64,000 bases of DNA from Actinophytocola sp963729115 (lineage in GTDB: Bacteria; Actinomycetota; Actinomycetes; Mycobacteriales; Pseudonocardiaceae): contig CAVSMR010000011.1 of assembly GCA_963729115.1 (NCBI GenBank), positions 372,001 to 436,000 of the forward strand, given 5' to 3'. Positions 17,565 through 26,726 of the stretch are shown here, piece by piece. Numbering within the stretch: the stretch's first letter is position 1; each line of letters starts with the position of its first letter. Under the pieces are notes generated by a model. That model searched no databases and was not told where the DNA came from. It saw only the letters and a list, made by a program, of their open reading frames with translations. Both the position numbers and the translations under genes were made by a program.

Positions 17565-17775
17565 GACGGTTCCTTCAACGGCGCCGGACGGACCACTCCC
17601 CAGCAGCCGGCCCGACGGCGTCGGTGACGGAGATGCCAACGTGACAGCGACCCGGGAGGTCGTCCCCCTTTGCCCCGGTGCCCGGCTCAGCTGGGGTGAG
17701 CCCGAGAGGGGTTGGGCGATGGGTCTTCGCCGGGCGAAAGGTTAGCACCGCGACGTCCGTGCCGGGCGCCGGAAC
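17565..17775 (-). promoter_or_regulatory. Long 5' region of the BtrH-like gene, possibly a structured leader
   Basis: On the minus strand TAACCT near 17742 could be a -10 box, giving a leader of roughly 170 bases before the ATG at 17564. The leader contains several short inverted repeats, among them GGCTCA/TGAGCC and CCGACG/CGTCGG. It matches no riboswitch class that I can recognise. No small gene with a ribosome site is seen. Confidence 0.3.
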
Positions 17776-18813
17776 TCACGCGCCCAGCTCCGCCCGCAGC
17801 AAGCGCGCCGCCCCGGCCATCGAGCGCATCTTGCCCTCCGCCGACTCCCGCGGCAGGTACTTCATGCCGCAGTCCGTGGCGATGACGACCTGCTCGGGCG
17901 GCAGGTACTCGAAGGCGCGCCGGACGCGGCCGGCCACCACGGAGGCCGGCTCCACCGCGTGGTCCGACAGGTCGATCACGCCCAGGATGATCGTCTTGTC
18001 GGTCAGGTCCGACAGCACGCCGAGGTCGAGACCGGACTGTCCGGTCTCGATGGAGATCTGCCGCACCGGGCAGCCCGCGAGCTCGGGCAGGAACGAGTAC
18101 CCGGACGGCCGCTCGTGGATGATCGCCGCGTAGCCGAAGCAGATGTGCACGGCCGTGGTGCCCTCGACGCCGTCCAGCGCGGCGTTGAGCGCGGCCAGCC
18201 CGTACTGCCGCGCCGCGTCCGGGCGGGCCTGCATGTACGGCTCGTCGATCTGCACGATGTCCGCGCCGGCCGCGAACAGGTCACGGATCTCGGCGTTCAC
18301 CGCCGCCGCATAGGCCATCGCGGCCGACTCGAGGTCCGGGTAGTGGTCGTTCTGCGCCTGCTGGCTCATCGTGAACGGGCCCGGCACGGTCATCTTCACC
18401 GGATGCGACGTGTGGGCACGCAGGAACTCCAGGTCCGCGACCTCGACCGCGTGCGGACGGTGGATGGGACCGGCGATGCGCGGCACCGGGTTCGGGTGCC
18501 CGCTGCGGTCCAGGGCCGTGCCCGGGTTGTCCAGGTCGACGCCGTCGAGCTCGGTCGCGAAGTGGTTGGAGTAGCTCTCCCGCCGGATCTCGCCGTCGGT
18601 GAGGATGTCCAGCCCGGCCCGCTCCTGCGCGCGGATCGCGAGCACGGTCGCGTCGTCCTTCGCCTGGCCCAGGTACTCGGGCGCGACGCGCCACAGCTCC
18701 TTCGCCCGCACCCGCGGCGGGAAGCGCCCGGCCAGCTTCGACCGGTCGATCAGCCACTCGGGCTGGGCATAGCTGCCGACCAGCGAGGTCGGCAGCAGGG
18801 GCAACGTGGACAC
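17776..18813 (-). CDS. Stand-alone MetE-like (cobalamin-independent methionine synthase, catalytic half) protein
   Basis: 345 residues, about half the length of MetE. It carries the zinc/thiol site of the catalytic domain: VHICFGY (His and Cys) and a late TDCGMKYL (Cys), with TVPGPFTM and QIDEP folate/homocysteine-site strands. Such single-domain homologues transfer methyl groups to thiols, but many use substrates other than methyl-folate. The start is a GTG after GAGGAG. The downstream gene on the same strand is the BtrH-like gene, 211 bases away. Confidence 0.87.
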   Translation of the reverse strand: MSTLPLLPTSLVGSYAQPEWLIDRSKLAGRFPPRVRAKELWRVAPEYLGQAKDDATVLAIRAQERAGLDILTDGEIRRESYSNHFATELDGVDLDNPGTALDRSGHPNPVPRIAGPIHRPHAVEVADLEFLRAHTSHPVKMTVPGPFTMSQQAQNDHYPDLESAAMAYAAAVNAEIRDLFAAGADIVQIDEPYMQARPDAARQYGLAALNAALDGVEGTTAVHICFGYAAIIHERPSGYSFLPELAGCPVRQISIETGQSGLDLGVLSDLTDKTIILGVIDLSDHAVEPASVVAGRVRRAFEYLPPEQVVIATDCGMKYLPRESAEGKMRSMAGAARLLRAELGA

Positions 18814-18890
18814 GGGCGCTCCTCGAGGTCAGGGCGGCCCGGGAGGGGTCGCCCTGACATCGTCGATCAGGGTCGTTGCCGGGGCAACGG

Positions 18891-20282
18891 CTAGACGCCG
18901 GCGCGTGCGGGCCGCACGTTGTGCCAGCGGTTGAACACGTTGTCCGGGTCCAGGTCGGCCTTGAGCCGCGCCAGCCGCCGGTAGTTGTCCAGCCCGAAGC
19001 CGGCGACGACCCGTTCCTCGCCCTCGTCGCCGATGAAGTTGAGGTACACGTCGCCCGTCGCCCACGGCCGGACGTCCGCCTGCAGCGCGCGCGCCCAGGC
19101 CCGGGCCCGGTCGTCGTCGGCCGGGTCGGTCCAGATGCCGAGCGGGTGGACCACCCACGCGTCCGACCGGTTGAATCCCGGCCACGCGGCACCACGCGAC
19201 ACCGCGCCGCCGAGCGGGATCAGGATGTGCTGCGACGGGGACGGCACGATCATGTCGGCCGACCGCGCGCAGAACCGGTCCAGCGCCTCGTCCGGCAGCT
19301 CCTTGAGGTGCTCGGCCGACCAGTAGTTCCGGAACCCCGGCGGGTCGTCGAGCATCGACTGCAGCTCGGCGTAGGGCAGGCCGGCGACGAACTGGCCGGC
19401 CGGCTTCAGCGCGAGCAGCGGCGCGATGAGCTCGCGGAGCCCGGCCTCGGGCCCGCAGTAGGTCACCAGCACCGCGCTGACGAGCTTGTTCTGCAGGTGC
19501 GCCGGCACGAAGTCCTCGGGTGGGCCGGTGATGTAGACGAGCGCGCCACCGACCTCGTCGGGCGCGGTGGCGATCAGCGACCGGTACGCGGACGCCACCT
19601 CGCGGCCCTCCTCCACCGGCCACACCAGCAGCGCGGCCGCGAACTCCGGCAGGTCGTGCAGCCGGAACGTGAACGAGGTGGCGATGCCGAAGTTGCCGCC
19701 GCCGCCGTGCAGCGCCCAGAACAGCTCGCGGTTCTCCTGGTCGTTGGCGGTCAGCCGGCGGCCGTCGGCCGTCACGATGTCGACCGAGAGCAGGTTGTCG
19801 CAGGCGAGGCCGAACCTGCGCTCGATCCAGCCCGAACCGCCGCCCAGCGTCAGCCCGGCCACGCCGGTCGTGGAGACCCGGCCGCCGGTGGTCACGAGGC
19901 CGTGTTCCTGGGTCGCGCGGTCGACGTCGCCCCACACCGCGCCGCCGCCGACGCGTGCGGTGCGGGTGCGGGGGTCGACCGTGACCTCGTTGAGCCGCCG
20001 CATGTCGATCACGAGTCCGCCGTCGGCGAGGCACGCGCCCGCGACGCTGTGCCCGCCGCTGCGGACGGCGACCTCGAGCCCGTGCAACCGGGCGAAGTCC
20101 AGGGCGATGGGGATGTCGGCGGCCGAGGCGCACTGCGCGATCATCTGCGGCCGGGCGGTCACCATCGAGTTGAAGACGGCACGTACGTCCTCGTAGTCGG
20201 CGGACTGAGGGGTCACGACCCGGCCGCCGAAGCCCGCGCGGAGCGCGTCGACCGAGGCCGGTTCGAGCGGATGTCCTGTCAT
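18891..20282 (-). CDS. FAD-linked oxidase, berberine-bridge-enzyme type
   Basis: 463 residues. The FAD-binding PCMH part has RSGGHSVAG, whose His usually bonds FAD covalently, and GLTLGGGSGW. At the position where bicovalent members have Cys the sequence reads GGRVSTTG, so only the histidyl link is expected. The C-terminal BBE domain ends with NYRRLARLKADLDP-x2-VFNRWHN. Such enzymes oxidise sugars or specialised metabolites. GGGAAG precedes the ATG. It is divergent from the secreted esterase. Confidence 0.93.
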   Translation of the reverse strand: MTGHPLEPASVDALRAGFGGRVVTPQSADYEDVRAVFNSMVTARPQMIAQCASAADIPIALDFARLHGLEVAVRSGGHSVAGACLADGGLVIDMRRLNEVTVDPRTRTARVGGGAVWGDVDRATQEHGLVTTGGRVSTTGVAGLTLGGGSGWIERRFGLACDNLLSVDIVTADGRRLTANDQENRELFWALHGGGGNFGIATSFTFRLHDLPEFAAALLVWPVEEGREVASAYRSLIATAPDEVGGALVYITGPPEDFVPAHLQNKLVSAVLVTYCGPEAGLRELIAPLLALKPAGQFVAGLPYAELQSMLDDPPGFRNYWSAEHLKELPDEALDRFCARSADMIVPSPSQHILIPLGGAVSRGAAWPGFNRSDAWVVHPLGIWTDPADDDRARAWARALQADVRPWATGDVYLNFIGDEGEERVVAGFGLDNYRRLARLKADLDPDNVFNRWHNVRPARAGV

Positions 20283-20442
20283 GCGATGTCTCTTCCCTTG
20301 CCGGTCCTGATAGTGGGGGGTCGTGCCCCTGCGCCGATCCGTTACCACGCGTAAGCAGGTCACCAAGCCCGCCGCCGGTTGGCCGGATCTTGTCCTCCCG
20401 GCCCGCGCGCACCACGATGGAGCCGACGGATCGGAGGCCATC

Positions 20443-21420
20443 ATGCGATTCCGGGGACTCCTGCTAGCCCTGGCCCTGCTGTTCAATCTCGTCGTCACGC
20501 TGCCGGCCACCGCGTCGGCCACCACAGCGTCGGCCAACACAGCCCCGGCCCGCTCCGGCGCGTGGGTCGTCCACGAGGAACACCTCAGCGACCGGCTCCT
20601 GGAGCTGACCGTCCACTCCGACGCCATCGGCCACGACGTCGGCGTCCGGCTGCTGCTCCCACCCGCCTGGCAACGCTTCCCGCACCGCGAGTGGCCGACG
20701 CTGTACCTGCTGCACGGCTGCTGCGACGGCGACACCGGTTACCGCTCGTGGACCAACCTGACCGACGCCGAGGCCCTGACCGCGCACACGAACGTGCTCG
20801 TCGTGATGCCCGAGGCCGGGCCGGCCGGGTTCTACTCCGACTGGCTCACCGGACCCGCCTGGGAGACCTTTCACCTGACCGAGCTGCGCCGCCTCGTCGA
20901 GCGCGAGTACCGGTCGGGCCACGAGCGCGCGATCGCCGGCCTGTCGATGGGCGGCTTCGGCGCGCTGACCTACGCCGCGCGCCATCCCGGCATGTTCCGG
21001 GCCGCGGCGTCCTACAGCGGCGTCGTGCACACCCGCTTCGAGAGCCCGGCCGGCGAGGAGCTCGTGGCGAACCTCGTCCGCGGCACGGGCGGCGACCCGG
21101 CGGCGTTGTGGGGCGACCCCGCCGCGCGGCCGGACGTCTGGGCCGCGCACAACCCGTACGACCTGGCCGGGCGGCTGCGGGGCATCCCCGTGTACCTGTC
21201 CGCGGGCAACGGGCAGCCCGGCCCGCTCGACCCGCCGGACGCGTCGCCGGACGGCCTGGAGGAGTTCCTCGGCGCGCAGTCGGTGGCGCTCGCGGACCGG
21301 CTGCGGGCCGAGCACGTCGCGGTGCGTACGGACTTCTACGGCCCGGGCCGGCACGCGTGGCCGTACTGGCAGCGCGCGCTGCACCGGTCGCTGCCGATGC
21401 TCGTGCGCGCGATCAGCTGA
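20443..21420 (+). CDS. Secreted esterase (esterase D / antigen 85-like alpha/beta hydrolase)
   Basis: 325 residues with a signal peptide (LLLALALLFNLVVTLPATASA). The nucleophile elbow is GLSMGGFGAL, the HG oxyanion stretch is LYLLHGCCDG, and the final histidine is in GRHAWPYW. This is the fold of mycolyltransferases and S-formylglutathione hydrolase, acting outside the cell on acyl esters. GGAGG precedes the ATG by 5 bases. Its stop overlaps the convergent globin gene by 8 bases. Confidence 0.9.
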   Translation: MRFRGLLLALALLFNLVVTLPATASATTASANTAPARSGAWVVHEEHLSDRLLELTVHSDAIGHDVGVRLLLPPAWQRFPHREWPTLYLLHGCCDGDTGYRSWTNLTDAEALTAHTNVLVVMPEAGPAGFYSDWLTGPAWETFHLTELRRLVEREYRSGHERAIAGLSMGGFGALTYAARHPGMFRAAASYSGVVHTRFESPAGEELVANLVRGTGGDPAALWGDPAARPDVWAAHNPYDLAGRLRGIPVYLSAGNGQPGPLDPPDASPDGLEEFLGAQSVALADRLRAEHVAVRTDFYGPGRHAWPYWQRALHRSLPMLVRAIS

Positions 21421-21901
21421 CCGGACCGTCCCAGGACCACTTGGGCATCGGCAGGCCGGGCGCGGGCATGGCGTCGCCGTAGGTCAGCACCTCGGCCACG
21501 GCGGCGACCTGGTACGCGCGCATGGCGGCGCGGAACTCGGCGTCGCCGGGCAGGCCGGCGTCGTCCATGGCGGCGACGAAGCAGTCGACGAAGCGGCGGC
21601 CGAGGTCGGACATGTCGCCGTTGCCGGCGTGCAGCCGCAGGACCGCGGAGTGGTCGGAACAGGTCTGCGAGAAGCGGGGCGGGCCGCCGAGCACCTCCGC
21701 CCAGTACAGGGCGAGGCGCTCGACGTGCTGCGGGTGCTGGCCCGGGTGGGAGAACGGGTGGTTCAGCTCGGGGTCGGCGAGGCAGCGCGCGTGGTGGGCG
21801 GTGGCGAGCGCGAGGAACGCGGCCTCGCCACCGGCGAACTCGTAGAGAGTGGGCCGCACCCCGCGAGCCTCGCACACGGCTTCCGCGGGCGCCACCCTCA
21901 C
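21413..21901 (-). CDS. Truncated haemoglobin (group II type)
   Basis: 162 residues from the GTG at 21901; a start at the GTG 21859 would give the more usual PTLYEFAGG N-terminus. It shows LYEFAGGEAAFLALA, then NHPFSHPGQHPQHVERLALYWAEVLGG with the proximal-histidine region, and the C-terminal MPxWSWDG tail typical of group II proteins. These bind O2 or NO and handle redox stress. The 21901 start overlaps the stop of the upstream hypothetical gene (GTGA), suggesting coupling. Confidence 0.88.
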   Translation of the reverse strand: MRVAPAEAVCEARGVRPTLYEFAGGEAAFLALATAHHARCLADPELNHPFSHPGQHPQHVERLALYWAEVLGGPPRFSQTCSDHSAVLRLHAGNGDMSDLGRRFVDCFVAAMDDAGLPGDAEFRAAMRAYQVAAVAEVLTYGDAMPAPGLPMPKWSWDGPVS

Positions 21902-22203
21902 TGTCCGTTGTGGACGTTAGGGACGGTGTGGACGACGTGCGCCGCGATGCGTCCGGCGGCGTCGCGCCAGCCGCGGTCGCGGGCGAAGTCGAGCATCCGC
22001 AGGTAGGGCTCGCGGCGGCCCGGGACGTCGTAGCCGCCCAGCGCGCGCAGCCACGGTTCGTCGACCCACGCCTGGTCGCCGTCGAGGTCGACCCGGCCCG
22101 CCAGTGCCGCGGGGTCGGCGCCGGCCACGAGCTCGACGGCGAAGTCGGTGTAGTTGTCCGGATCCACGAGGCGCGGGCCGGCGTGCTCCACTCGTATCCG
22201 CAT
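21898..22203 (-). CDS. Small hypothetical protein coupled to the globin gene
   Basis: 101 residues. Soluble, acidic, with LVDPDNYTDFAVEL and QAWVDEPWLRAL motifs; no known domain recognised. It starts at ATG 22203 and its stop overlaps a GTG start of the truncated haemoglobin gene. In-frame ATG 22239 is possible but would overlap the divergent promoter. The tight pairing hints at a role linked to the globin. Confidence 0.7.
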   Translation of the reverse strand: MRIRVEHAGPRLVDPDNYTDFAVELVAGADPAALAGRVDLDGDQAWVDEPWLRALGGYDVPGRREPYLRMLDFARDRGWRDAAGRIAAHVVHTVPNVHNGQ

Positions 22204-22275
22204 CGCTGCACCATCGCAGCACCGGCGGGCCGCGGCCACCGGTCACGTGCGCGGTTCGGTGGCATGATCGGATGC

Positions 22276-22911
22276 GTGATCCGGACCCTGCCCCGGGTGG
22301 TGCCGGCGCAGCGGGGCAAGCCCGTCCGCCCGGAGGCCGCCGCCGCGCAGCGCGAGTCCGCGGCCATCGCGCGGAACCGGGCCGCCTGGTCGGGCGACGC
22401 GGCCCGCGAGGTCGTCCGCCGCTACACGGAGCTCGCGCCGGTGTGGGACGGCGAACGCGGCGGTTACCGCCCGGTCCCGCTCGCGGACGCCCTGGACCGT
22501 GGCGGCCCGTTCCAGACCGGCCGGTGCGTGGAGATCGGCGCGGGCACGGGCCTGCTGACGCCGCTGCTGCGCGAGGTCTGGCCGCAGGTGGTGAGCCTCG
22601 ACCTGACCCCCGCGATGATCCGCCGCTCGTCCGCTCCGTGGCGCCTCGTCGCCGACGCGTCCCGGCTGCCGCTGCCGGACGGCGTGGCGGCGGCGGTCGT
22701 GCTGGGGGACGTGCCCCTGTTCGCGTCGGAGGTGGTGCGCGTGCTGGCGCCGGCGGGGGTGGTCGTGTGGTCCAACGCCCTGGGCACCGACGCTCCCCAC
22801 CACGTCCCGGTCGCCACCGTGCTGGCGGCGCTGAACGAACGGTCGCCCACCCCGTTCACGGCGGTCACCGCGGCCGCGGGCTGGGGCCTGTGGGCGGTCC
22901 TGCGCCGCTGA
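22276..22911 (+). CDS. SAM-dependent methyltransferase (class I)
   Basis: 211 residues from the GTG. SAM motif I is VEIGAGTGLLTP, followed by VVSLDLTP, the acidic loop ADASRLPLPDG and VVRVLAPAGVVVW. It is of the small UbiE/Methyltransf_11 type. CATGAT at 22263-22268 lies 7 bases before the GTG, a possible leaderless start; ATG 22264 is the alternative and adds four residues. Substrate unknown. Confidence 0.85.
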   Translation: MIRTLPRVVPAQRGKPVRPEAAAAQRESAAIARNRAAWSGDAAREVVRRYTELAPVWDGERGGYRPVPLADALDRGGPFQTGRCVEIGAGTGLLTPLLREVWPQVVSLDLTPAMIRRSSAPWRLVADASRLPLPDGVAAAVVLGDVPLFASEVVRVLAPAGVVVWSNALGTDAPHHVPVATVLAALNERSPTPFTAVTAAAGWGLWAVLRR

Positions 22912-22935
22912 GCTCGGCCGATATCGGGCAACTCG

Positions 22936-22964
22936 TTGACGACCGCAAGATCCGAGCCTAATTT
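22936..22964 (+). promoter_or_regulatory. Promoter of the acyl-CoA ligase gene
   Basis: TTGACG (22936-22941) and TAATTT (22959-22964) are separated by exactly 17 bases, a near-ideal housekeeping promoter 29 bases before the start codon. It is rare for this GC-rich window to show both boxes so clearly. Confidence 0.75.
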
Positions 22965-22993
22965 TGATCCCTCGCCTATGGCTAAGGACGCAC

Positions 22994-24490
22994 ATGCGCA
23001 ACCAAGGCATCGGTTCATGGACCGCTCGCCGGGCACGGATGTCGCCGGATCGCGTCGCAGTCGTGTCCGATGGTCGCGAGTGGACATACGACCGGCTTCA
23101 CCGCCGCAGCACCAGGTTCGCGCACGCGCTCGCCCGGCTCGACATCGCGGGCGGCGACCGCGTCGCCTACCTCGGACCCAACGACCCCGTATTCCTCGAG
23201 GTCCTCTTCGGCACCGGGCAGCTGGGCGGGATATTCGTGCCGCTCAACACCCGGCTCACCGCCCGCGAGCTCCGCCACATCCTCACCGACAGCGGCACGA
23301 GCGTGCTCGTGCACTCCCCCGCGCACCGCGAGACCGCCACCGCCCTGCGCGACACCGTCGACCACGTCCTGGACTTCGACGCCTACGAGGCCCTCCTGGC
23401 GAGCGCACCCGAGGACCCGCTCGACGAGCCCGTGGACCCCGACGACATCGCGGTCATCATGTACACCTCGGGCACCACCGGACAGCCGAAGGGCGCGGCC
23501 CTGTCCCACGCCAACATCCACTGGAACAGCTTCAACGTGCTGATCGACGTCGACCTCGCGGGCGACGAGGTGACGCTGGTGAACGCCCCGATGTTCCACG
23601 TCGCCGCGCTCAACCAGACCGTGCTGCCCACCCTGCTCAAGGGCGGCACCGTCGTGCTGATGCCCGCGTTCGACCCGGTGGGCACGCTCGAGGTCATCGC
23701 GCGGCGCCGGATCACCTACCTGTTCGGCGTGCCGGCGATGTTCCAGGCCGTCGCCGACGTGCCGAGCTGGGACGGCGCGGACCTGTCCTCGGTGCGCACG
23801 ATGATCTGCGGCGGCGCGCCCGTGCCGGAACGGGTCATCACCACCTACCAGCGGCGCGGGCTGACGTTCCTGCAGGGCTACGGGCTCACCGAGTCGGCCC
23901 CCAGCGCGTTGTTCCTGCGGGCCGCGGAGAGCACCCGCAAGGCCGGTTCGGCCGGCACGCCGTGCTTCTTCACCGACGTGCGCGTGGTCGGCCCGGACGG
24001 CGCCGAGCTCGCGGCCGGCGAGCCGGGCGAGGTGGTCCTGCACGGGCCCAACGTGATGCCCGGGTACTGGGGCAAGGCGCAGGAGACCGCGGCGGTGCTC
24101 TCCGCCGACGGCTGGCTGCGCACCGGCGACGTGGCGGTCGTCGACGACGAGGGCTTCCTCTACATCCGCGACCGCATCAAGGACCTCATCATCTCCGGCG
24201 GCGAGAACGTCTACCCCGCGGAGGTCGAGGACGCGATCCACCAGCATCCGGCGATCGCCGACTGCGCGGTCATCGGGGTCGCCGACGAGCGGTGGGGCGA
24301 GGTCGGCCGGGCGGTCGTGGTGGTGCGGGCCGGGCAGGCGATCGAACCCGCTGAGCTGCGGGAATTCCTCGCCACGCGGATCGCGCGGTACAAGGTCCCG
24401 GCGTCGGTCGTGTTCGCCGAGACGCTGCCGCGCACCGCATCGGGCAAACTGCAGAAGAGCGCGCTGCGCGCCGCCTACGGCGACGGCTGA
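22994..24490 (+). CDS. Acyl-CoA synthetase / AMP-dependent ligase (FadD-like)
   Basis: 498 residues. The AMP-binding core motif is MYTSGTTGQPKG, then GYGLTES, the hinge GDVAVVDDEGFLYIRDRIKD and the catalytic-lysine tail RTASGKLQK. It activates a carboxylic acid to its CoA ester through an acyl-adenylate. The size fits long- or medium-chain ligases of the FadD group. AAGGA precedes the ATG at 22994. Acid specificity cannot be told. Confidence 0.93.
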   Translation: MRNQGIGSWTARRARMSPDRVAVVSDGREWTYDRLHRRSTRFAHALARLDIAGGDRVAYLGPNDPVFLEVLFGTGQLGGIFVPLNTRLTARELRHILTDSGTSVLVHSPAHRETATALRDTVDHVLDFDAYEALLASAPEDPLDEPVDPDDIAVIMYTSGTTGQPKGAALSHANIHWNSFNVLIDVDLAGDEVTLVNAPMFHVAALNQTVLPTLLKGGTVVLMPAFDPVGTLEVIARRRITYLFGVPAMFQAVADVPSWDGADLSSVRTMICGGAPVPERVITTYQRRGLTFLQGYGLTESAPSALFLRAAESTRKAGSAGTPCFFTDVRVVGPDGAELAAGEPGEVVLHGPNVMPGYWGKAQETAAVLSADGWLRTGDVAVVDDEGFLYIRDRIKDLIISGGENVYPAEVEDAIHQHPAIADCAVIGVADERWGEVGRAVVVVRAGQAIEPAELREFLATRIARYKVPASVVFAETLPRTASGKLQKSALRAAYGDG

Positions 24491-24551
24491 TCACTCGTTG
24501 TCGAGCGGCCATCCGCTCCTCGTGAAAAAATCGAGGAGTAGGGAGGTCGAC

Positions 24552-25193
24552 ATGGCAGACACATCCCTCAGTCCGATGTGGAGGGTTGGGCGCGCGGTCG
24601 GCGTGGTCGCCGTCATCGTGGCCGCGGTGTTGTTCCTCGCCGGCCGGCTGCCCAGCCTCAACCCGTTCGGCGAGAAGGAGATCGACCGCAGCCAGCCGGC
24701 GCTGCTCCAGTCGGTCAAGGACCTGAGCCAGTACCACGCCGCGCAGGGCAACTTCCAGGTCGTGGTGGACCTGGAGAAGGACGTCTCGTGGGTGCCCGAC
24801 GTCATCGCGGGCAGCCGGACGCTGTTCGTCGCCGCGGGCGCGGTCGACGCGTACGTCGACTTCGGTTCCCTGGACGACGAGGCGCTGACGGTCGACACCG
24901 AGAAGCACACGGTGCGGGTCCAGCTCCCGGACGCCAAGCTCGCGAAGCCGGACCTCGACCAGCAGAAGACCTACCTGTACTCGGAGGAACGCGGCGTCTT
25001 CGACCGGATCTCCGCGCTGTTCGCGACCGAGGACCAGCAGGAGCTCTACGTGCTGGCGGAGAAGAAGATCGCCGACGCCGCGGCCGAGGCGGGCCTGACC
25101 AAGCGGGCGGAGAAGAACACCCGCGCGATGCTGACCGGCATGTTCAAGTCGCTCGGCTACACCGCCGTGTTCGCGGACGACCACGCCTCATAG
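24552..25193 (+). CDS. DUF4230 membrane-anchored protein
   Basis: 213 residues. One N-terminal membrane helix (about 15-33: VGVVAVIVAAVLFLAG), then a DUF4230 domain with LLQSVKDLSQYHAAQGNFQVVVDLEKDV split by VAAGAVDAYVDF. The body would be outside or periplasmic-side. The function of the family is unknown. GGGAGG precedes the ATG. Its last codons overlap the end of the convergent hydrogenase-like operon by six bases. Confidence 0.85.
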   Translation: MADTSLSPMWRVGRAVGVVAVIVAAVLFLAGRLPSLNPFGEKEIDRSQPALLQSVKDLSQYHAAQGNFQVVVDLEKDVSWVPDVIAGSRTLFVAAGAVDAYVDFGSLDDEALTVDTEKHTVRVQLPDAKLAKPDLDQQKTYLYSEERGVFDRISALFATEDQQELYVLAEKKIADAAAEAGLTKRAEKNTRAMLTGMFKSLGYTAVFADDHAS

Positions 25194-26726
25194 GTCGTTG
25201 CCGGCCAGCGAGATGTTGAAGCTGCGGTTGGCGAGCGGGAAGTCGGCCACGTCGATCCCGGTCATCGCAGGCGAGAGCGCGGCCCAGTTGACGAAGCTCG
25301 GGTCGACGATCTTGACCCGGGTCAGCACGCCGGCCGCGGACAGCTCCACGCGGTGGACGATCGTGCCGCGCCAGCCCTCCACGATGCCCACGCCCGTGCT
25401 CGCCTCCGTGCGCCGCGCGAGCGGGTAGTCGACGGAGGGGGCGAAGCCCTCCTCACACAGGGCGGTGATCAGCCGGACCGAGTCCGCGAACTCCGCGGCG
25501 CGGGCGAGGAAACGCGACAGCACGTCGCCGTCCGTGCGCTCGTACTCCCGGGGCAGGTCGGCGGGCAGGAACGGATGGTCGTGCCGGGCGTCGACGGTCA
25601 GTCCGCTCGCCCGCGCCACGTAGCCCAGCGCGTCACACGCGGCCGCCTGCTCGGTCGTGAGCACGGCGGTGCCGGTGAACCGGTCGGCCACGACGCTGCT
25701 CTCCAGCGCGAGCGCGACGAGCGAGGCCACCTCCGCGGCGAACTCCGCCAGCCGGTCGGGGTCGGGCAGCCGGCGCAGCGACACCCCGCCCGGGCGGATC
25801 GCGTCGCGCAGCAGCCGGTGGCCGGTGACCTCGTCGTTGATCCGCACCAGTTCCTCGCGGATGCGCTGCGCCTGCGCGTCGAGCGCGTCGTGGCCGGCGT
25901 CCCCGCACAGGCCACCGAGGTCGGCCGCGTGGTTGTACAGCCGCTCGAGCTCCAGCAGGATCGCCCGGATCCGCTGCACGTCCGGCGACACCTCGTGCCC
26001 GGACGCGTCCTCGACGGCGAGGCAGTACGCGAGCGTGTGCCCGACGGCCGTGTCGCCGCTGACCCGCTCGGCCAGCTCCACTCCCGCCGCGGGGGCGCGT
26101 CCCTGGAACAGCCGCTCGATTCCTTTGTGGACGTACCAGAGCCGGCCGCCCACGCCGGTGACGCGCTCGCCCTCGACGGTGAGCCGGAAGCGGCTCGGCT
26201 CGGTCACGCCGCCGTGCACCGGGCCCAGGGAGACCTCGGACTCGTCGACCGGGGCGGGCACCTCGGCGCTCGCGAAGTCCGGCGCCTCGCCCGCGGCGTC
26301 GAGCATCGGGTACCAGCCCCGCGGCCAGTGCCCGTGCCGGACGAGCCGGCGCGGCATGGGATGGCCGAGCGTCACGATGCCGAACAGGTCGTGCATCTCC
26401 CGTTCGAACCGGCCGGCCAGCGCGGACAGCCCGGCGAGGCTCGGCACGGTCGGCGTGTCGCGGGGCACGGGAACGTGCAGCTCGACGCGCCGGTCCGGAT
26501 CGGGGGCGGTGAACAGGTACACCGCACGCAGCCCCATGCCGCCGACGTCCTCGTGGCCGGCGATGAGCGCGACCCGGTATCCCTTGTCCAGCAACGACCT
26601 CGCGCGGCCGGCCAGGTCACCCGGGCTGATCGTGAGCGCCGTGCGGTGCCGGCCGACGGGGTCGCCGGGCGGGCCGGGGGTCGGCGCGAACCCGGACGAG
26701 GTCCCGGGCGTGAAGTCAGCGGTCAT
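25188..26726 (-). CDS. HycE-like large subunit (NuoC-NuoD fusion) lacking Ni-Fe cysteines
   Basis: 512 residues. The NuoC-like part (about 30-150) has FEREMHDLFGI and HPMPRRLV. The large-subunit part follows from about 190. In nickel-iron enzymes the first ligand motif reads ERxCGxC; here residues 220-230 read ERVSGDTAVGH. The second motif, DPCxxC, reads DPSFVNW at about 475-481. Both CxxC pairs are thus gone and no Ni-Fe site can form. This matches energy-converting hydrogenase-related (Ehr) complexes. It is the last gene of a six-gene operon; its ATG overlaps the upstream stop (ATGA). Confidence 0.9.
   Translation of the reverse strand: MTADFTPGTSSGFAPTPGPPGDPVGRHRTALTISPGDLAGRARSLLDKGYRVALIAGHEDVGGMGLRAVYLFTAPDPDRRVELHVPVPRDTPTVPSLAGLSALAGRFEREMHDLFGIVTLGHPMPRRLVRHGHWPRGWYPMLDAAGEAPDFASAEVPAPVDESEVSLGPVHGGVTEPSRFRLTVEGERVTGVGGRLWYVHKGIERLFQGRAPAAGVELAERVSGDTAVGHTLAYCLAVEDASGHEVSPDVQRIRAILLELERLYNHAADLGGLCGDAGHDALDAQAQRIREELVRINDEVTGHRLLRDAIRPGGVSLRRLPDPDRLAEFAAEVASLVALALESSVVADRFTGTAVLTTEQAAACDALGYVARASGLTVDARHDHPFLPADLPREYERTDGDVLSRFLARAAEFADSVRLITALCEEGFAPSVDYPLARRTEASTGVGIVEGWRGTIVHRVELSAAGVLTRVKIVDPSFVNWAALSPAMTGIDVADFPLANRSFNISLAGNDL

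Noticed and set aside
17565..17775. Cobalamin or SAM riboswitch upstream of the BtrH-like gene
   Set aside because: No conserved box of those classes could be found by eye; only generic hairpins.
25188..26726. Active [NiFe] hydrogenase large subunit
   Set aside because: Both ligand cysteine pairs are absent, so it was annotated as hydrogenase-related only.
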